Positions 9,231-17,698 of a stretch of DNA of 64,000 nt are shown here, in pieces. The notes below the pieces were generated by a model. That model was not told where the DNA came from and made no database searches. It worked only from the letters and a program-made list of their open reading frames with translations. The DNA is taken from the NCBI GenBank assembly GCA_041393415.1, contig JAWKKE010000003.1, forward strand, positions 217,736 through 281,735, written 5' to 3'. Both the position numbers and the translations under genes were made by a program. How positions within the stretch are numbered: the first letter of the stretch is position 1; the number at the start of each line of letters is the position of its first letter. The stretch comes from Thermoleophilia bacterium (lineage in GTDB: Bacteria > Actinomycetota > Thermoleophilia > UBA2241).

Positions 9231-10207
9231 TGGGCGCTTCCTTTGCCGAAACGTCGCCTCCAGACCGACGCCAGTCCGCCGGGGGCAAAGATCACGACGA
9301 GCACGATGGCGAGGCCATAGATGTCCTCTTGATACGACTGCAGAGTCTGGGCAGTGTCGCGTGGTATGCCTGGTATGAGGGCGTCGAGGTATTGCACGAG
9401 CGTCAAGAGGATTGCGGCGACGATGGGTCCGGCCAGTGATCCCGAACCGCCGACAACGGCCATTGCCAAGAAGGCGATGGACGCGTTTAGGGTGAAGACG
9501 CTCGGCGAGATGAATCCAACGACGCTTGCATACAGGGCGCCGGCGAACCCGGCGAGCAGGGCGCTGACGACGAACGTCCGGACTTTGACGCCGACGATGT
9601 CGACGCCGCAGGCTTGCGCGCCCAGCTCGCTGCCGTGAAGAGCGCGCATTGCACGACCCGGTCGCAATGATGTGAGGTTGAAGGCGCCGAGGAGCGCGAC
9701 ACCGATAACTCCCCAAACGAGCCAGTAGAGAGAGCTGGCCTGCCGAATCTCGAGGGGGCCCACCGATGGAAAGGGGATACCGCCAAAACCATCGACTCCG
9801 CCGGTGATGAACTGCGCCTCGGCGAAGGCGAGAGTCATGAGGAGGCCGAAGCTGAGTGTGGCCATGGCCAGGTAGTGGCCCTTCAGTCGTAGGCTGGGGA
9901 GAGCGAGGACGAGACCGCCGAGCGCGGCCAGGAGGCCCGCGAGCGCGAACGAGAGAAGCCAAGGCCATTCCATCTTCACGGTGCAGTACGCGCACGTGTA
10001 GGCGCCGACGCCTACGAAGGCCGCGTGGCCGAGCGAGACTTGTCCCGCGTGTCCGAACAAGAGAGCGAGGCCGATGATTACGAGGACGTTGATACCTGCG
10101 AACGTGAAGATTTTGAGGAGAAAGCGGTCTGAGACGACGAGCGGCACGATACCGATGAGGACGGCGGCGACGAGCGGCACGAGCGCCCTGACGTTCCTGA
10201 GTCCCAC
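9227..10207 (-). CDS. livM: Branched-chain amino acid type ABC transporter permease LivM
   Basis: A 326-residue inner-membrane permease with about 8-9 helices. LivM signatures are visible: GQVSLGHAAFVGVGAY, LRLKGHYLAMATLSFG and VGGSGSLAGPIVAA. Start is a GTG just downstream of the livH stop (2 bp gap); the stop overlaps the livG GTG. It pairs with LivH to form the channel of the importer. Confidence 0.94.
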   Translation of the reverse strand: MGLRNVRALVPLVAAVLIGIVPLVVSDRFLLKIFTFAGINVLVIIGLALLFGHAGQVSLGHAAFVGVGAYTCAYCTVKMEWPWLLSFALAGLLAALGGLVLALPSLRLKGHYLAMATLSFGLLMTLAFAEAQFITGGVDGFGGIPFPSVGPLEIRQASSLYWLVWGVIGVALLGAFNLTSLRPGRAMRALHGSELGAQACGVDIVGVKVRTFVVSALLAGFAGALYASVVGFISPSVFTLNASIAFLAMAVVGGSGSLAGPIVAAILLTLVQYLDALIPGIPRDTAQTLQSYQEDIYGLAIVLVVIFAPGGLASVWRRRFGKGSAQ

Positions 10208-10209
10208 TG

Positions 10210-11082
10210 TCAGACCTTGACGCGTCCGGACCCGCCGAGCAGACCTTGAGGACGCAGGAAGAGCACGGCCAGAAGGACGATGAGCGCCACCGCGTCCTTG
10301 TAGACTGGGTTGAGGTAACCGGCGGCGAAGCTCTCCAGAAGTCCCAGGATGAGGCCACCGCCGACGGCTGCAATCGGGTTGCCAAGGCCGCCCAGGATGG
10401 CAGCGGCGAAACCCTTCACGGCGTTGCCGGCGCCGACGTTGAAAGCTGTTTGAGTTAGCGGCGCGACCGTGAGGCCGCCGAGGGCTCCAAGGGCGGCAGC
10501 GAGCGCGAAGGAGGCGGTCACCATGAGGCGCGCGTCGACGCCGACGAGGCGCGCGGCATCACGTTGGATGGACGTAGCACGCATCGCTCGCCCGAACGTG
10601 GTACGCCGATAGACGAGCGCGAGGATTACGACCGCAAGCGCGGTGAGAGCCCAGATCCACAAGGTCTGGCGCTCAATCGCCGCGCCGAGGAGCTTGAGTG
10701 AGGCCCCCTCGGTGAATGGCGGCAAGGCGCGTTCGTCCGGCCCGAAAAGGTGGAGTGCGAGCTGGCGAAGAACGACGGCGCCTCCGATGGTCACCATGAT
10801 AACGCGAAGCGGGTCGCCGCCGCCCAGTGGGCGCACCGCCAGGAGCTCAAAGGCTGCCCCGATGGCGGCGGTGGCGGCAATTGCCGCCACCGCCGCCAGG
10901 GGAAGCGGGAGTCCGGCGGCTGAGAAGAACGCGCCGAGCATGCCTCCGAGCATGAAGAACTCGCCCTGCGCGAAGTTGATCGCGCCGGTGGCTGCATACA
11001 CGATCGTGAAGCCTAGCGCCACGAGGGCGTAGATCGAGCCGTTCTTGAGGCCCGCGATGAGGAACTGCAGGAACGCGTCCAT
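10210..11082 (-). CDS. livH: Branched-chain amino acid type ABC transporter permease LivH
   Basis: A 290-residue permease with the LivH motifs YALVALGFTIVYAATGAINFAQGEF and GFAAAILGGLGNPIAAVGGG. The second is the conserved loop contacting the ATPase. Length matches the family. It follows the second binding-protein gene by 37 bp and precedes livM by 2 bp. The Shine-Dalgarno is weak, which could lower its expression relative to the binding proteins, as is common in ABC importers. Confidence 0.94.
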   Translation of the reverse strand: MDAFLQFLIAGLKNGSIYALVALGFTIVYAATGAINFAQGEFFMLGGMLGAFFSAAGLPLPLAAVAAIAATAAIGAAFELLAVRPLGGGDPLRVIMVTIGGAVVLRQLALHLFGPDERALPPFTEGASLKLLGAAIERQTLWIWALTALAVVILALVYRRTTFGRAMRATSIQRDAARLVGVDARLMVTASFALAAALGALGGLTVAPLTQTAFNVGAGNAVKGFAAAILGGLGNPIAAVGGGLILGLLESFAAGYLNPVYKDAVALIVLLAVLFLRPQGLLGGSGRVKV

Positions 11083-11119
11083 TGCGTCAGTCTACCGGTA
11101 CTCCTTCGATCCTACTTGC

Positions 11120-12316
11120 CTATTTGGCAGCTGCCCAGGCGCCATTCGTGATCTCGTACAAAGCGAGGTCATCGGCGGTCAGGCCGTTGTGGTCGGTGGC
11201 GCTGAAGGTGAACGTGCCGCCGAAGCCAACCACGCCGTCGGTTGCCTCGAGGGCGTCGCGGATCGCTGCGGCGTCGGCGTCGGCGCCGGCGCGCGTGAGG
11301 GCGTCGGACAGCAGCGTCATGGCGTCGAACGCGTGGCCCGCGAAGATATCGGGAGCTTCGCCGTATTTCTCTGTGTAACGCGTGGCGAAGTCGGTCACAA
11401 CGGCGAACTGCTCGCTGTCCTCGCCCCAGTTCGCGGGCACAAGGCTCTTCCCGGTGCCGAAGACGAAGCCCTCGGCCGCGTCGCCGGCGCCTTCGATGAA
11501 CTCGGTGCGCGCTTGGCCTGAGCCGCCGAAGAACGGAGCCTCAAGGCCGAGGTCGGCAGCGTTCTTGAGTGTGATTGCGCCTTCCTTGCCGGCCGTCCAG
11601 AGAAGGACTGCATCGGCGCCGGACTTCTTGATCTTGGTGAGCTGCGCGGTAACGTCGGAGTCGCCAGGGTTGAACGTCTCGTTGGCGACGATCGTCATGT
11701 CGAAGTCGGCCACGTCGGCCTCGATGACTGCGAGTCCGTCCTTGCCGTAGCCTCCTGTATCGCTGATCACGGCGATCTTGGAATGCCCGGCGGTCTTCAT
11801 GGCATCGAGCACGAACGGCACGACGATCGTGTTCGACCACGGAGTCTGGAATACGAAGCTATCAAACTCCGAAGTGACGACGGTGCCGCCAGCCAACGAG
11901 ATCTGGGCCAGGCCGGCACGATCGACATCGCCTCTCATGGCCATGGTCTGGCCCGTGCCGCTGGCGCCGATCAAGGCAACAACTTCTTCCTGTTCGATGA
12001 GCTTCGCCGCGGCGGCCACGGCCTTCGCCTCGTCGGTGGCGTCGTCCTCGATGATCACCTCGAGCTGACGGCCGTTGATGCCGCCGGCGTCGTTGATGCG
12101 CGCGACCTCGAGTTCGATTGCGTTCTTCTCGGCCTCACCAAGCGCCGCGTACGTGCCGGTGAGTGAGAGGACCGCACCGATCTTATAGGAGCCGGCTTCC
12201 GTTGATGAAGATGTCGACGGGCTCGTGGAATCACCGCAAGCCGCGAGCCCAATGGGAATGACGGCGATTGCCGCCGCCATAAGGGCGAACTTCACACATA
12301 CTCTACTGAGCTTCAT
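11120..12316 (-). CDS. LivK/BraC-type periplasmic-binding lipoprotein (second copy)
   Basis: A 398-residue type 1 periplasmic-binding protein for a HAAT transporter. The N-terminus is a lipoprotein signal (basic start, hydrophobic stretch, lipobox GLAAC with Cys27) followed by a Ser/Thr-rich linker. The mature part has the bilobed fold motifs GAVLSLTGTYAALGE, ARINDAGGINGRQLE and LIGASGTGQTMAMRGDVDRA. The protein is clearly paralogous to the one encoded just upstream (12419-13627), sharing these blocks, so the pair is a tandem duplication that probably diverged in ligand. Expression is likely set apart from the first copy by the hairpin at 12351-12394. Confidence 0.92.
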   Translation of the reverse strand: MKLSRVCVKFALMAAAIAVIPIGLAACGDSTSPSTSSSTEAGSYKIGAVLSLTGTYAALGEAEKNAIELEVARINDAGGINGRQLEVIIEDDATDEAKAVAAAAKLIEQEEVVALIGASGTGQTMAMRGDVDRAGLAQISLAGGTVVTSEFDSFVFQTPWSNTIVVPFVLDAMKTAGHSKIAVISDTGGYGKDGLAVIEADVADFDMTIVANETFNPGDSDVTAQLTKIKKSGADAVLLWTAGKEGAITLKNAADLGLEAPFFGGSGQARTEFIEGAGDAAEGFVFGTGKSLVPANWGEDSEQFAVVTDFATRYTEKYGEAPDIFAGHAFDAMTLLSDALTRAGADADAAAIRDALEATDGVVGFGGTFTFSATDHNGLTADDLALYEITNGAWAAAK

Positions 12317-12350
12317 TGCTCTTCTCCCCCCCAGGAGGTGCTGGACGTGA

Positions 12351-12394
12351 CGTTGACGACCCCCCGACTCGGCTGAGTCGGGGGGTCGTCAACG
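12351..12394 (-). other. Perfect 20-bp stem hairpin between the two binding-protein genes
   Basis: An exact inverted repeat with 20-nt arms (12351-12370 and 12375-12394) around the 4-nt loop GGCT. No U-tract follows in the direction of transcription, so it is not a canonical intrinsic terminator. In transporter operons such structures often protect the upstream mRNA or attenuate read-through; that role is inferred. It lies 24 bp after the stop of the first binding-protein gene. Confidence 0.85.
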
Positions 12395-12418
12395 GTGATG
12401 CTGGTGCGCGATCGCTGC

Positions 12419-13627
12419 CTACTCCACGACCTTCCAGCCGGCGTCAGTGATCTCGTACATCGTGAGATCGCTGGTGGAGAGGCCGTTGTGGTCGGTGGCG
12501 GACATGGTGAACGTGCCTCCGATGCCGACGAAGCCCGAGGTCTTCTCGATCTCGTCGCGGAGGGCGGCCGGCGTGAGGTCACCCTCGACGCGATTGGCCG
12601 CTTCGACGATGAGATGCAGAGCGTCGTAGGCGTGACCAGCGAAGGTGTTCGGGTTCTCGCCGTACGCTGCTTCGTAGGCCGTGATGAAGTCTGTCGCGAC
12701 TCGGAACTCCTCGGAGTCTTCGCCGTAGGTCTCGGGGACAAGGATCTTGCCGGCAGCAAACTTGACGCCCTCTGCGGCGTCGCCAGCGCCGGTAATGAAC
12801 TCCATGCGCGCGATGCCGTGGCTGCCGTAGAGCGGAATGCCCACGTCCAGATCCTTGACGTTCTTGGCGATGATCGCGGCCTCCTTGCCGGCCGTCCACA
12901 TGACGATCGCCTGGGCGTCGGAGTTCTTGATCTTCGTGATCTGGGCGGTCATGTCTGAGTCGCCGGGGTTGAAGGTCTCGTCGGCGACGATCTTGATGCC
13001 GGCGTCGGGAGCGTCGGCGACGAGAACCGCCTGACCATCCTTGCCGAAGCCGCCGCTGTCGGTGATCAATCCGATCTTCGTGATGTTCTGCTTCTTGAGA
13101 TAGTCGAGCGTGAACGGCACGACGATTGTGTTGGACCACGGGGTCGCGAACACTAGAGGATCCACGGGGTTAGTGATCACCGTGGCGCCGGCCATTGAGA
13201 CCTGAGGGATCTCGGCGCGCTGTACGTCGCCTCGCATCGCCATCGTCTGGCCGCTGCCGGTTGCGCCGATGATGGCGATGACGTCGTCTTGTTCGATGAG
13301 CTTCGCCGTGGCGGCGACGGCTTTCGCCTCGTCGGTGGCGTCGTCCTCGTAGATCACCTCGAGCTTGCGGCCGTTGATGCCGCCCGCGTCGTTGATCTTC
13401 GCGACCTCCATCTCGAGGACGTTCTTCTCTGGCTGCCCGAGGCCGGCATATGTGCCGGTGAGCGACACGATCGCACCGATCTTAATCGGGTTCTCGTCAC
13501 TCACCGCCGGCGACGTGCTCTCAGATGACGTTGTGCTGTCGCCGCACGCTCCGATGGTGATGGCCAACGCGACCGCCAAAGCAGCGAACAGCGCCGCCAT
13601 GGTGAGCCGCAACAACCTTCCTCGCAT
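12419..13627 (-). CDS. LivK/BraC-type periplasmic-binding lipoprotein (first copy)
   Basis: A 402-residue substrate-binding lipoprotein for the Liv-type importer. The start at 13627 (MRGRLLRL) is preceded by GGAGGTAGATCAC. The frame is open another 55 codons upstream, but that part is not conserved-looking. Signal peptide with lipobox ITIGAC, then GAIVSLTGTYAGLGQPEKN, KINDAGGINGRKLE and IIGATGSGQTMAMRGDVQRA. Paralogue of the protein encoded at 11120-12316. First binding protein of the operon, 43 bp after the ACT gene; the strong ribosome site and the downstream hairpin suggest high expression. Confidence 0.93.
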   Translation of the reverse strand: MRGRLLRLTMAALFAALAVALAITIGACGDSTTSSESTSPAVSDENPIKIGAIVSLTGTYAGLGQPEKNVLEMEVAKINDAGGINGRKLEVIYEDDATDEAKAVAATAKLIEQDDVIAIIGATGSGQTMAMRGDVQRAEIPQVSMAGATVITNPVDPLVFATPWSNTIVVPFTLDYLKKQNITKIGLITDSGGFGKDGQAVLVADAPDAGIKIVADETFNPGDSDMTAQITKIKNSDAQAIVMWTAGKEAAIIAKNVKDLDVGIPLYGSHGIARMEFITGAGDAAEGVKFAAGKILVPETYGEDSEEFRVATDFITAYEAAYGENPNTFAGHAYDALHLIVEAANRVEGDLTPAALRDEIEKTSGFVGIGGTFTMSATDHNGLSTSDLTMYEITDAGWKVVE

Positions 13628-13670
13628 GTGATCTACCTCCGTCCTCGTTTGGGTGCGCGCTCCGACCGGC

Positions 13671-14087
13671 TCATATGCGCGCGATCTCCTCTTGGCTGAC
13701 GAGCGCGACCGACGTTCTCTGAAGGAGTGAGAGCGCCTGGTCGATGTCGGCGACATTGACGACCACGTAGGTCGCGATGAGAGAGTAGACATACTCGATG
13801 TTCACGCCGGCGTCCGAAACTCTCTTGAGAACGTCGGCGAGCCCCCCGGGGTGGTCGGGAAGGTTGAGGCAGATCACATCCGAGATCTTGACGGTGAAGC
13901 CTGCGTCGGTAAGCGCTCGTTGGCCTGTCGCGGGATCGTCGACCACGAGGCGCACGATGCCGAAGCCTGCTGTGTCTGAGATGGAGAACCCGCGGATACT
14001 GACGCCGGTCGCGCCGAGGACTTCGCTTACTTCAGTGAGACGGCCGGCCTTGTTTTCGACGAAGACGCTGAGCTGTTGGACGTTCAA
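13671..14087 (-). CDS. Tandem ACT-domain protein
   Basis: A 138-residue protein made of two ACT domains (about 1-68 and 69-138): NVQQLSVFVENKAGRLTEV begins the first, ICLNLPDHPGGLADVLKRV the second. ACT domains bind amino acids and usually regulate; stand-alone tandem ACT proteins are often found beside PaaK ligases and Liv transporters. The start codon is TTG at 14087, with GAGGGGGG upstream. It is the first gene of the leftward operon, so it probably senses the amino acid that is imported. No DNA-binding or catalytic domain is present. Confidence 0.9.
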   Translation of the reverse strand: MNVQQLSVFVENKAGRLTEVSEVLGATGVSIRGFSISDTAGFGIVRLVVDDPATGQRALTDAGFTVKISDVICLNLPDHPGGLADVLKRVSDAGVNIEYVYSLIATYVVVNVADIDQALSLLQRTSVALVSQEEIARI

Positions 14088-14316
14088 TGCCTGCCCCCCT
14101 CACGCACGACGCGCGCTGTGGGCTGCTTGCATGATGCAACGGCCCCCCGCGACCTCTGGGATCATCCGGCGCAACTTGCGGTACGCTGCGACGAGCGATC
14201 GTTCGCGCATAATAACACAGCCTATGTGCAGGGAAGAGACCTTGGCTGAGGAGTGCGTTGCATGACCGCTTCGTCGTTGGGGGGGCAGTGGGGGTGGCTG
14301 TGCTATCCTCGGTGCC

Positions 14317-16017
14317 GTGAGCGCTGCTACGCCAACCTCGCCGGAACGCGGCGACTTCATTCGCGAGATCGTCGCTGCCGACCTTCGGGAGGGCCGATCT
14401 CAGACCGTGGTTACACGGTTTCCCCCTGAGCCGAACGGCTATCTACACATCGGTCATGCCAAGTCCATCTGCCTCAACTTCGGCATCGCAGCGGAGTTCG
14501 ACGGATGTTGCCACCTTCGTCTTGACGACACGAATCCCACCAAAGAGGAGCAAGAGTACATCGACGCCATCGAGACGGACGTGCGCTGGCTGGGGTTCGA
14601 CTGGGGCGATCATCTCTACCACGCTTCGGACTACTTTGAGCAACTGTACGAATGGGCGGTCCACCTCGTGAGGACCGGTATGGCATACGTCGACGATCTC
14701 GATGCCGACGGCATCCGCGAGTATCGGGGGACGCTGACCGAGCCCGGGAGAGAGAGCCCGTGGCGCAATCGGTCGGTCGACGAGAACCTCGATCTCTTCG
14801 CGCGCATGCGCGCCGGCGAGTTCCCCAACGGCGCTAGAGTCCTGCGTGCGCGCATCGACATGGCCGCCGGAAACATGTGCATGCGCGACCCCGTGCTCTA
14901 TCGAATCCTTCATGCAGCCCATCCGCGTACGGGTGAGGCGTGGTGCATCTATCCCACCTACGACTTCGCGCACGGGCAGTCAGACGCGATCGAGGGCATC
15001 ACGCACTCCATCTGCACGCTCGAGTTCAAGGACCACCGGCCGCTCTACGATTGGCTCATCGAGAAACTGCCTGTGCCCTCGCGCCCGCGGCAGTTCGAGT
15101 TTGCGCGGCTCAGCCTGACTCACACGGTGCTGTCCAAGCGTGTGCTGCTGCGTCTCGTGAGCGAGGGTCATGTGCGCGCTTGGGACGATCCTCGCATGCC
15201 GACGATCTCGGCGCTTCGCCGTCGCGGGTTTCCGCCCGAGGGGATCCGCGATTTCGCGACCATGATAGGTGTGGCCAAAGCCGACAACGTGGTCGAGGTT
15301 GGCATGCTCGAGCATGCTGTTCGCGTCGTACTGAATCGAGCCGCGCCCCGCCGCATGGCCGTACTCAATCCGCTCAAGGTCGTGCTCGAGAACTACCCCG
15401 AGGGCGAAGTCGAGACGGTCGACGCGGTTAATAACCCGGAGGATCCGGACGCGGGTTCGCGGCCTGTCGCGTTCGCGCGCGAGCTCTGGATTGAGCGTGA
15501 CGATTTCATGGAACAGCCTCCGGCGAAGTTCTTCCGGCTGGCGCCTGGGCGCGAAGTCCGTTTGCGCTATGCGTACTTCATCACTTGCCGCGAAGTCGTC
15601 AAAGACGCCGAGGGCCAGATCGTCGAATTGCGTTGCACCTACGATCCTGCCACGCGGGGCGGCGACGCTCCGGACGGTCGGCGGCCAAAGGCGACCCTGC
15701 ACTGGGTGTCGGCCGCGCACGCGGTACCTGCTGAGGTCAGGCTTTACGATCACCTCTTCCGCAGCCCTCATCCTGGGACCGACGGTCACGAGCTCTTCGA
15801 AGATCTGAATCCGGATTCCGAGACTGTGCTCGCCTCGTGCCTTGTGGAGCCTTCGCTCTCGAGCCTGGCGGTCGGCGAGACGGTGCAATTCGAACGGCTC
15901 GGGTACTTCTGTCCAGACCGCGATTCATCCGCCGATGCTCTGGTGTTCAATCGCACCTTGACGCTCAAAGACGCGTGGGCCAGGCTGCAAGCTCGGGGGC
16001 GGCAGAACGAGGCGTGA
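14317..16017 (+). CDS. glnS: Glutaminyl-tRNA synthetase
   Basis: A 566-residue class I synthetase charging tRNA-Gln. The N-terminal segment RFPPEPNGYLHIGHAKS contains the HIGH motif (about residues 45-48) and ICLNFG; the KMSKS equivalent is LSKR (about 272-275). The GlnRS/GluRS catalytic features LDDTNPTKEEQEY and the C-terminal beta-barrel anticodon-binding domains are present; length is close to the E. coli enzyme (554). PNGYLHIGHAKS identifies GlnRS rather than bacterial GluRS. GTG start; a TATCCT box only 8 bp upstream (14304-14309) suggests a leaderless or nearly leaderless message, though no good -35 is seen. Its cognate tRNA gene lies about 100 bp downstream. Confidence 0.97.
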   Translation: MSAATPTSPERGDFIREIVAADLREGRSQTVVTRFPPEPNGYLHIGHAKSICLNFGIAAEFDGCCHLRLDDTNPTKEEQEYIDAIETDVRWLGFDWGDHLYHASDYFEQLYEWAVHLVRTGMAYVDDLDADGIREYRGTLTEPGRESPWRNRSVDENLDLFARMRAGEFPNGARVLRARIDMAAGNMCMRDPVLYRILHAAHPRTGEAWCIYPTYDFAHGQSDAIEGITHSICTLEFKDHRPLYDWLIEKLPVPSRPRQFEFARLSLTHTVLSKRVLLRLVSEGHVRAWDDPRMPTISALRRRGFPPEGIRDFATMIGVAKADNVVEVGMLEHAVRVVLNRAAPRRMAVLNPLKVVLENYPEGEVETVDAVNNPEDPDAGSRPVAFARELWIERDDFMEQPPAKFFRLAPGREVRLRYAYFITCREVVKDAEGQIVELRCTYDPATRGGDAPDGRRPKATLHWVSAAHAVPAEVRLYDHLFRSPHPGTDGHELFEDLNPDSETVLASCLVEPSLSSLAVGETVQFERLGYFCPDRDSSADALVFNRTLTLKDAWARLQARGRQNEA

Positions 16018-16070
16018 CCAACGGCGGCAAGCGGTCTGGCATGTGACGAGCGCCGGCGGTGTCGCTGAGC

Positions 16071-16099
16071 TTGAGGCGCTTGGCTGCTCGCGGTAGACT
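16071..16099 (+). promoter_or_regulatory. Promoter of tRNA-Gln
   Basis: TTGAGG (16071-16076), a 17-bp spacer and TAGACT (16094-16099), ending 19 bp before the 5' end of tRNA-Gln. Spacing and match are those of a housekeeping sigma factor, so the tRNA can be made independently of glnS. Confidence 0.65.
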
Positions 16100-16118
16100 C
16101 TTCTTGCTTCTACGGCGC

Positions 16119-16194
16119 TGGCGAGTGGCCTAATTGGCAAGGCACCTGACTCTGGATCAGGGGATTGAAGGTTCGAGTCCTTCCTCGCCAGCCA
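16119..16194 (+). tRNA. tRNA-Gln (anticodon CTG)
   Basis: A 76-nt cloverleaf with encoded CCA. Acceptor stem TGGCGAG/CTCGCCA, anticodon stem CCTGA/TCAGG with loop CTCTGGA giving anticodon CTG, T-arm GAAGG-TTCGAGT-CCTTC. The U1-A72 pair and G73 discriminator are known identity elements for GlnRS. It lies directly downstream of glnS. Confidence 0.97.
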
Positions 16195-16353
16195 ACTTGC
16201 TCCCCTCTTCACCTCTCGGCAGAACCGCCGCCACGATCGTCTTCACGAAGAGCATGCGGAGTGGTGTCGCCATGGATGTCGTGATCGCCCTGTGGCTCCG
16301 GAGGCTGCGCCGCCGTGCACCTTGGGCGGTGGAGTTGCGAATTGCGGGCAGGA

Positions 16354-16429
16354 TGGTAGCGCATACGGGATTTGAACCCGTGCTACCGCCGTGAGAGGGC
16401 GGCGTCCTAGGCCCCTAGACGAATGCGCC
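16354..16429 (-). tRNA. tRNA-Glu (anticodon CTC)
   Basis: On the minus strand, a 76-nt cloverleaf: acceptor GGCGCAT/ATGCGCT (with a G1-U72 wobble), D-arm GTCTAGGGGCCTAGGAC typical of tRNA-Glu, anticodon stem CCGCC/GGCGG around CTCTCAC (anticodon CTC), T-arm ACGGG-TTCAAAT-CCCGT, discriminator A and encoded CCA. It faces tRNA-Gln tail to tail, 159 bp away. Confidence 0.95.
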
Positions 16430-16462
16430 ACGGTAGACCACCGTACAAGCGGTGGGGCGGTT

Positions 16463-16490
16463 AGTGTAGCAGAACCCGCCGCCGCGGCAA
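16463..16490 (-). promoter_or_regulatory. Promoter of tRNA-Glu
   Basis: On the minus strand, TTGCCG (16490-16485), a 16-bp spacer and TACACT (16468-16463), about 33 bp upstream of the tRNA 5' end. Confidence 0.6.
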
Positions 16491-16582
16491 AACCGGGCGG
16501 GACTGGTATGCTTCGGCGTGCCGGAGGCCGGTCAGGGGGAGGCAAACATGCAGTGTAGTGTCGCCCGGCACGCCAAAGAGGG

Positions 16583-17629
16583 ATGCGTCACGATGCCGTG
16601 GGAGCCTGCGGATTGATCGTGCTGCGCCGGTGTCGTTCGCGAGGGGTGCTCGTCTGGTTGTTGATTGTCGCGCCCGCGCTCGCGCTTCTGTGGGTCGGTC
16701 TGGAGACGGCTCGGGCCGACAGTGGGCGGAGTGCCGCCGATATCGCGAGTGCAGACCCTCGTGTCGCGGCCGTGATCGAGGGCACAGATGCGACTGTCGA
16801 CGAGAGCCTCTGGGGCGACGCCGAGATTGGTCGCGGAGCGACTCTCGTCTACAGCTGGTCGGCGGCGCAGGCGAGGTCGGTGGAAGACACATGGCCGCTG
16901 CTCCCGGGTGACGCCAACGATGTGCCCGTGCCGCCCTTCGTGGTCGTAGAGCACCACCTTCGTCTCGACAACTTGACCAGTATCCGGGTCGACGTTCTGC
17001 TGGATGAAGATCGCATTCTGCAGATCCATCCACTCGTGGGCGAGACGACGTACAACGTTCGCGAGGAGACGTGGCCACCATTCTCGTGGATTCCGTGGTT
17101 CACCGCGCGTCCATGGGTAATCGCCCCAGTCCTGATTGCCCTGGTTCTCTGGGTGACCACCCGCGCCTGGCGGCGTTCGCGTGCTTGGAATCGACGACTT
17201 CCCTCGATGACGCGTCACGACCGGCAGTTCATTCTGCGGCTGAGCATGGTGCTCTTCTTGCTCGCTGGGATCGCCTGGCAGGTGTACGAGACGCTTGTCG
17301 CAGCGCGATTCCCGTCGGTTGCAGTACGGGGCCTCGATGCCGTCGAGTTGGTGGCTCTACCGGCGCTCCTCTTTCCGCCAGCGCTCTTCCTTGCCGCGCT
17401 GGCGCTCGAATTCACCCCGGGTCCGCATCGCGTTGCCTGGGGATTGGTGGCTGTCATCGCGGGGGCTGGGAGTGCGTACAACCTGGCCACCGCCACCTTC
17501 GGGACAGCCGGCAACCTCAACTTGAGCTACTACATCCTGCTCGGCGTGTTGGCGCTTCTTACGGCTCCTCGGGCTTTCTCCGCAGGACGCATGGGCTGGA
17601 GCCGGCACGGCATCCCGTTCTACTCCTAG
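16583..17629 (+). CDS. Membrane protein of unknown function
   Basis: A 348-residue protein I do not recognise. One N-terminal membrane helix (VLVWLLIVAPALALLWVGLE) precedes an extracytoplasmic domain of about 130 residues with no cysteine. That region contains a stretch on pH-neutral beta-type sequence (LRLDNLTSIRVDVLLDEDR), followed by about five more helices (from IAPVLIALVLWV to ILLGVLALLTAPRAFS). The start is uncertain: the ATG at 16583 has no strong ribosome site, and a GTG at 16619 would begin nearer the first helix. It lies between tRNA-Glu (divergent) and the carbonic anhydrase gene, with no operon partner. No motif supports a function. Confidence 0.7.
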   Translation: MRHDAVGACGLIVLRRCRSRGVLVWLLIVAPALALLWVGLETARADSGRSAADIASADPRVAAVIEGTDATVDESLWGDAEIGRGATLVYSWSAAQARSVEDTWPLLPGDANDVPVPPFVVVEHHLRLDNLTSIRVDVLLDEDRILQIHPLVGETTYNVREETWPPFSWIPWFTARPWVIAPVLIALVLWVTTRAWRRSRAWNRRLPSMTRHDRQFILRLSMVLFLLAGIAWQVYETLVAARFPSVAVRGLDAVELVALPALLFPPALFLAALALEFTPGPHRVAWGLVAVIAGAGSAYNLATATFGTAGNLNLSYYILLGVLALLTAPRAFSAGRMGWSRHGIPFYS

Positions 17630-17698
17630 CATCACGACACCTGGTTCGGCCGCGACGCGAAGTAGCCCGAGTGCTCGCGTCTCCGCTATGCTGTAGAC

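Noticed and set aside
8457..10385. A single 642-residue open frame on the minus strand
   Set aside because: Only its last 257 residues (from GTG 9230) are LivG; the rest is antisense-frame shadow over livM and part of livH.
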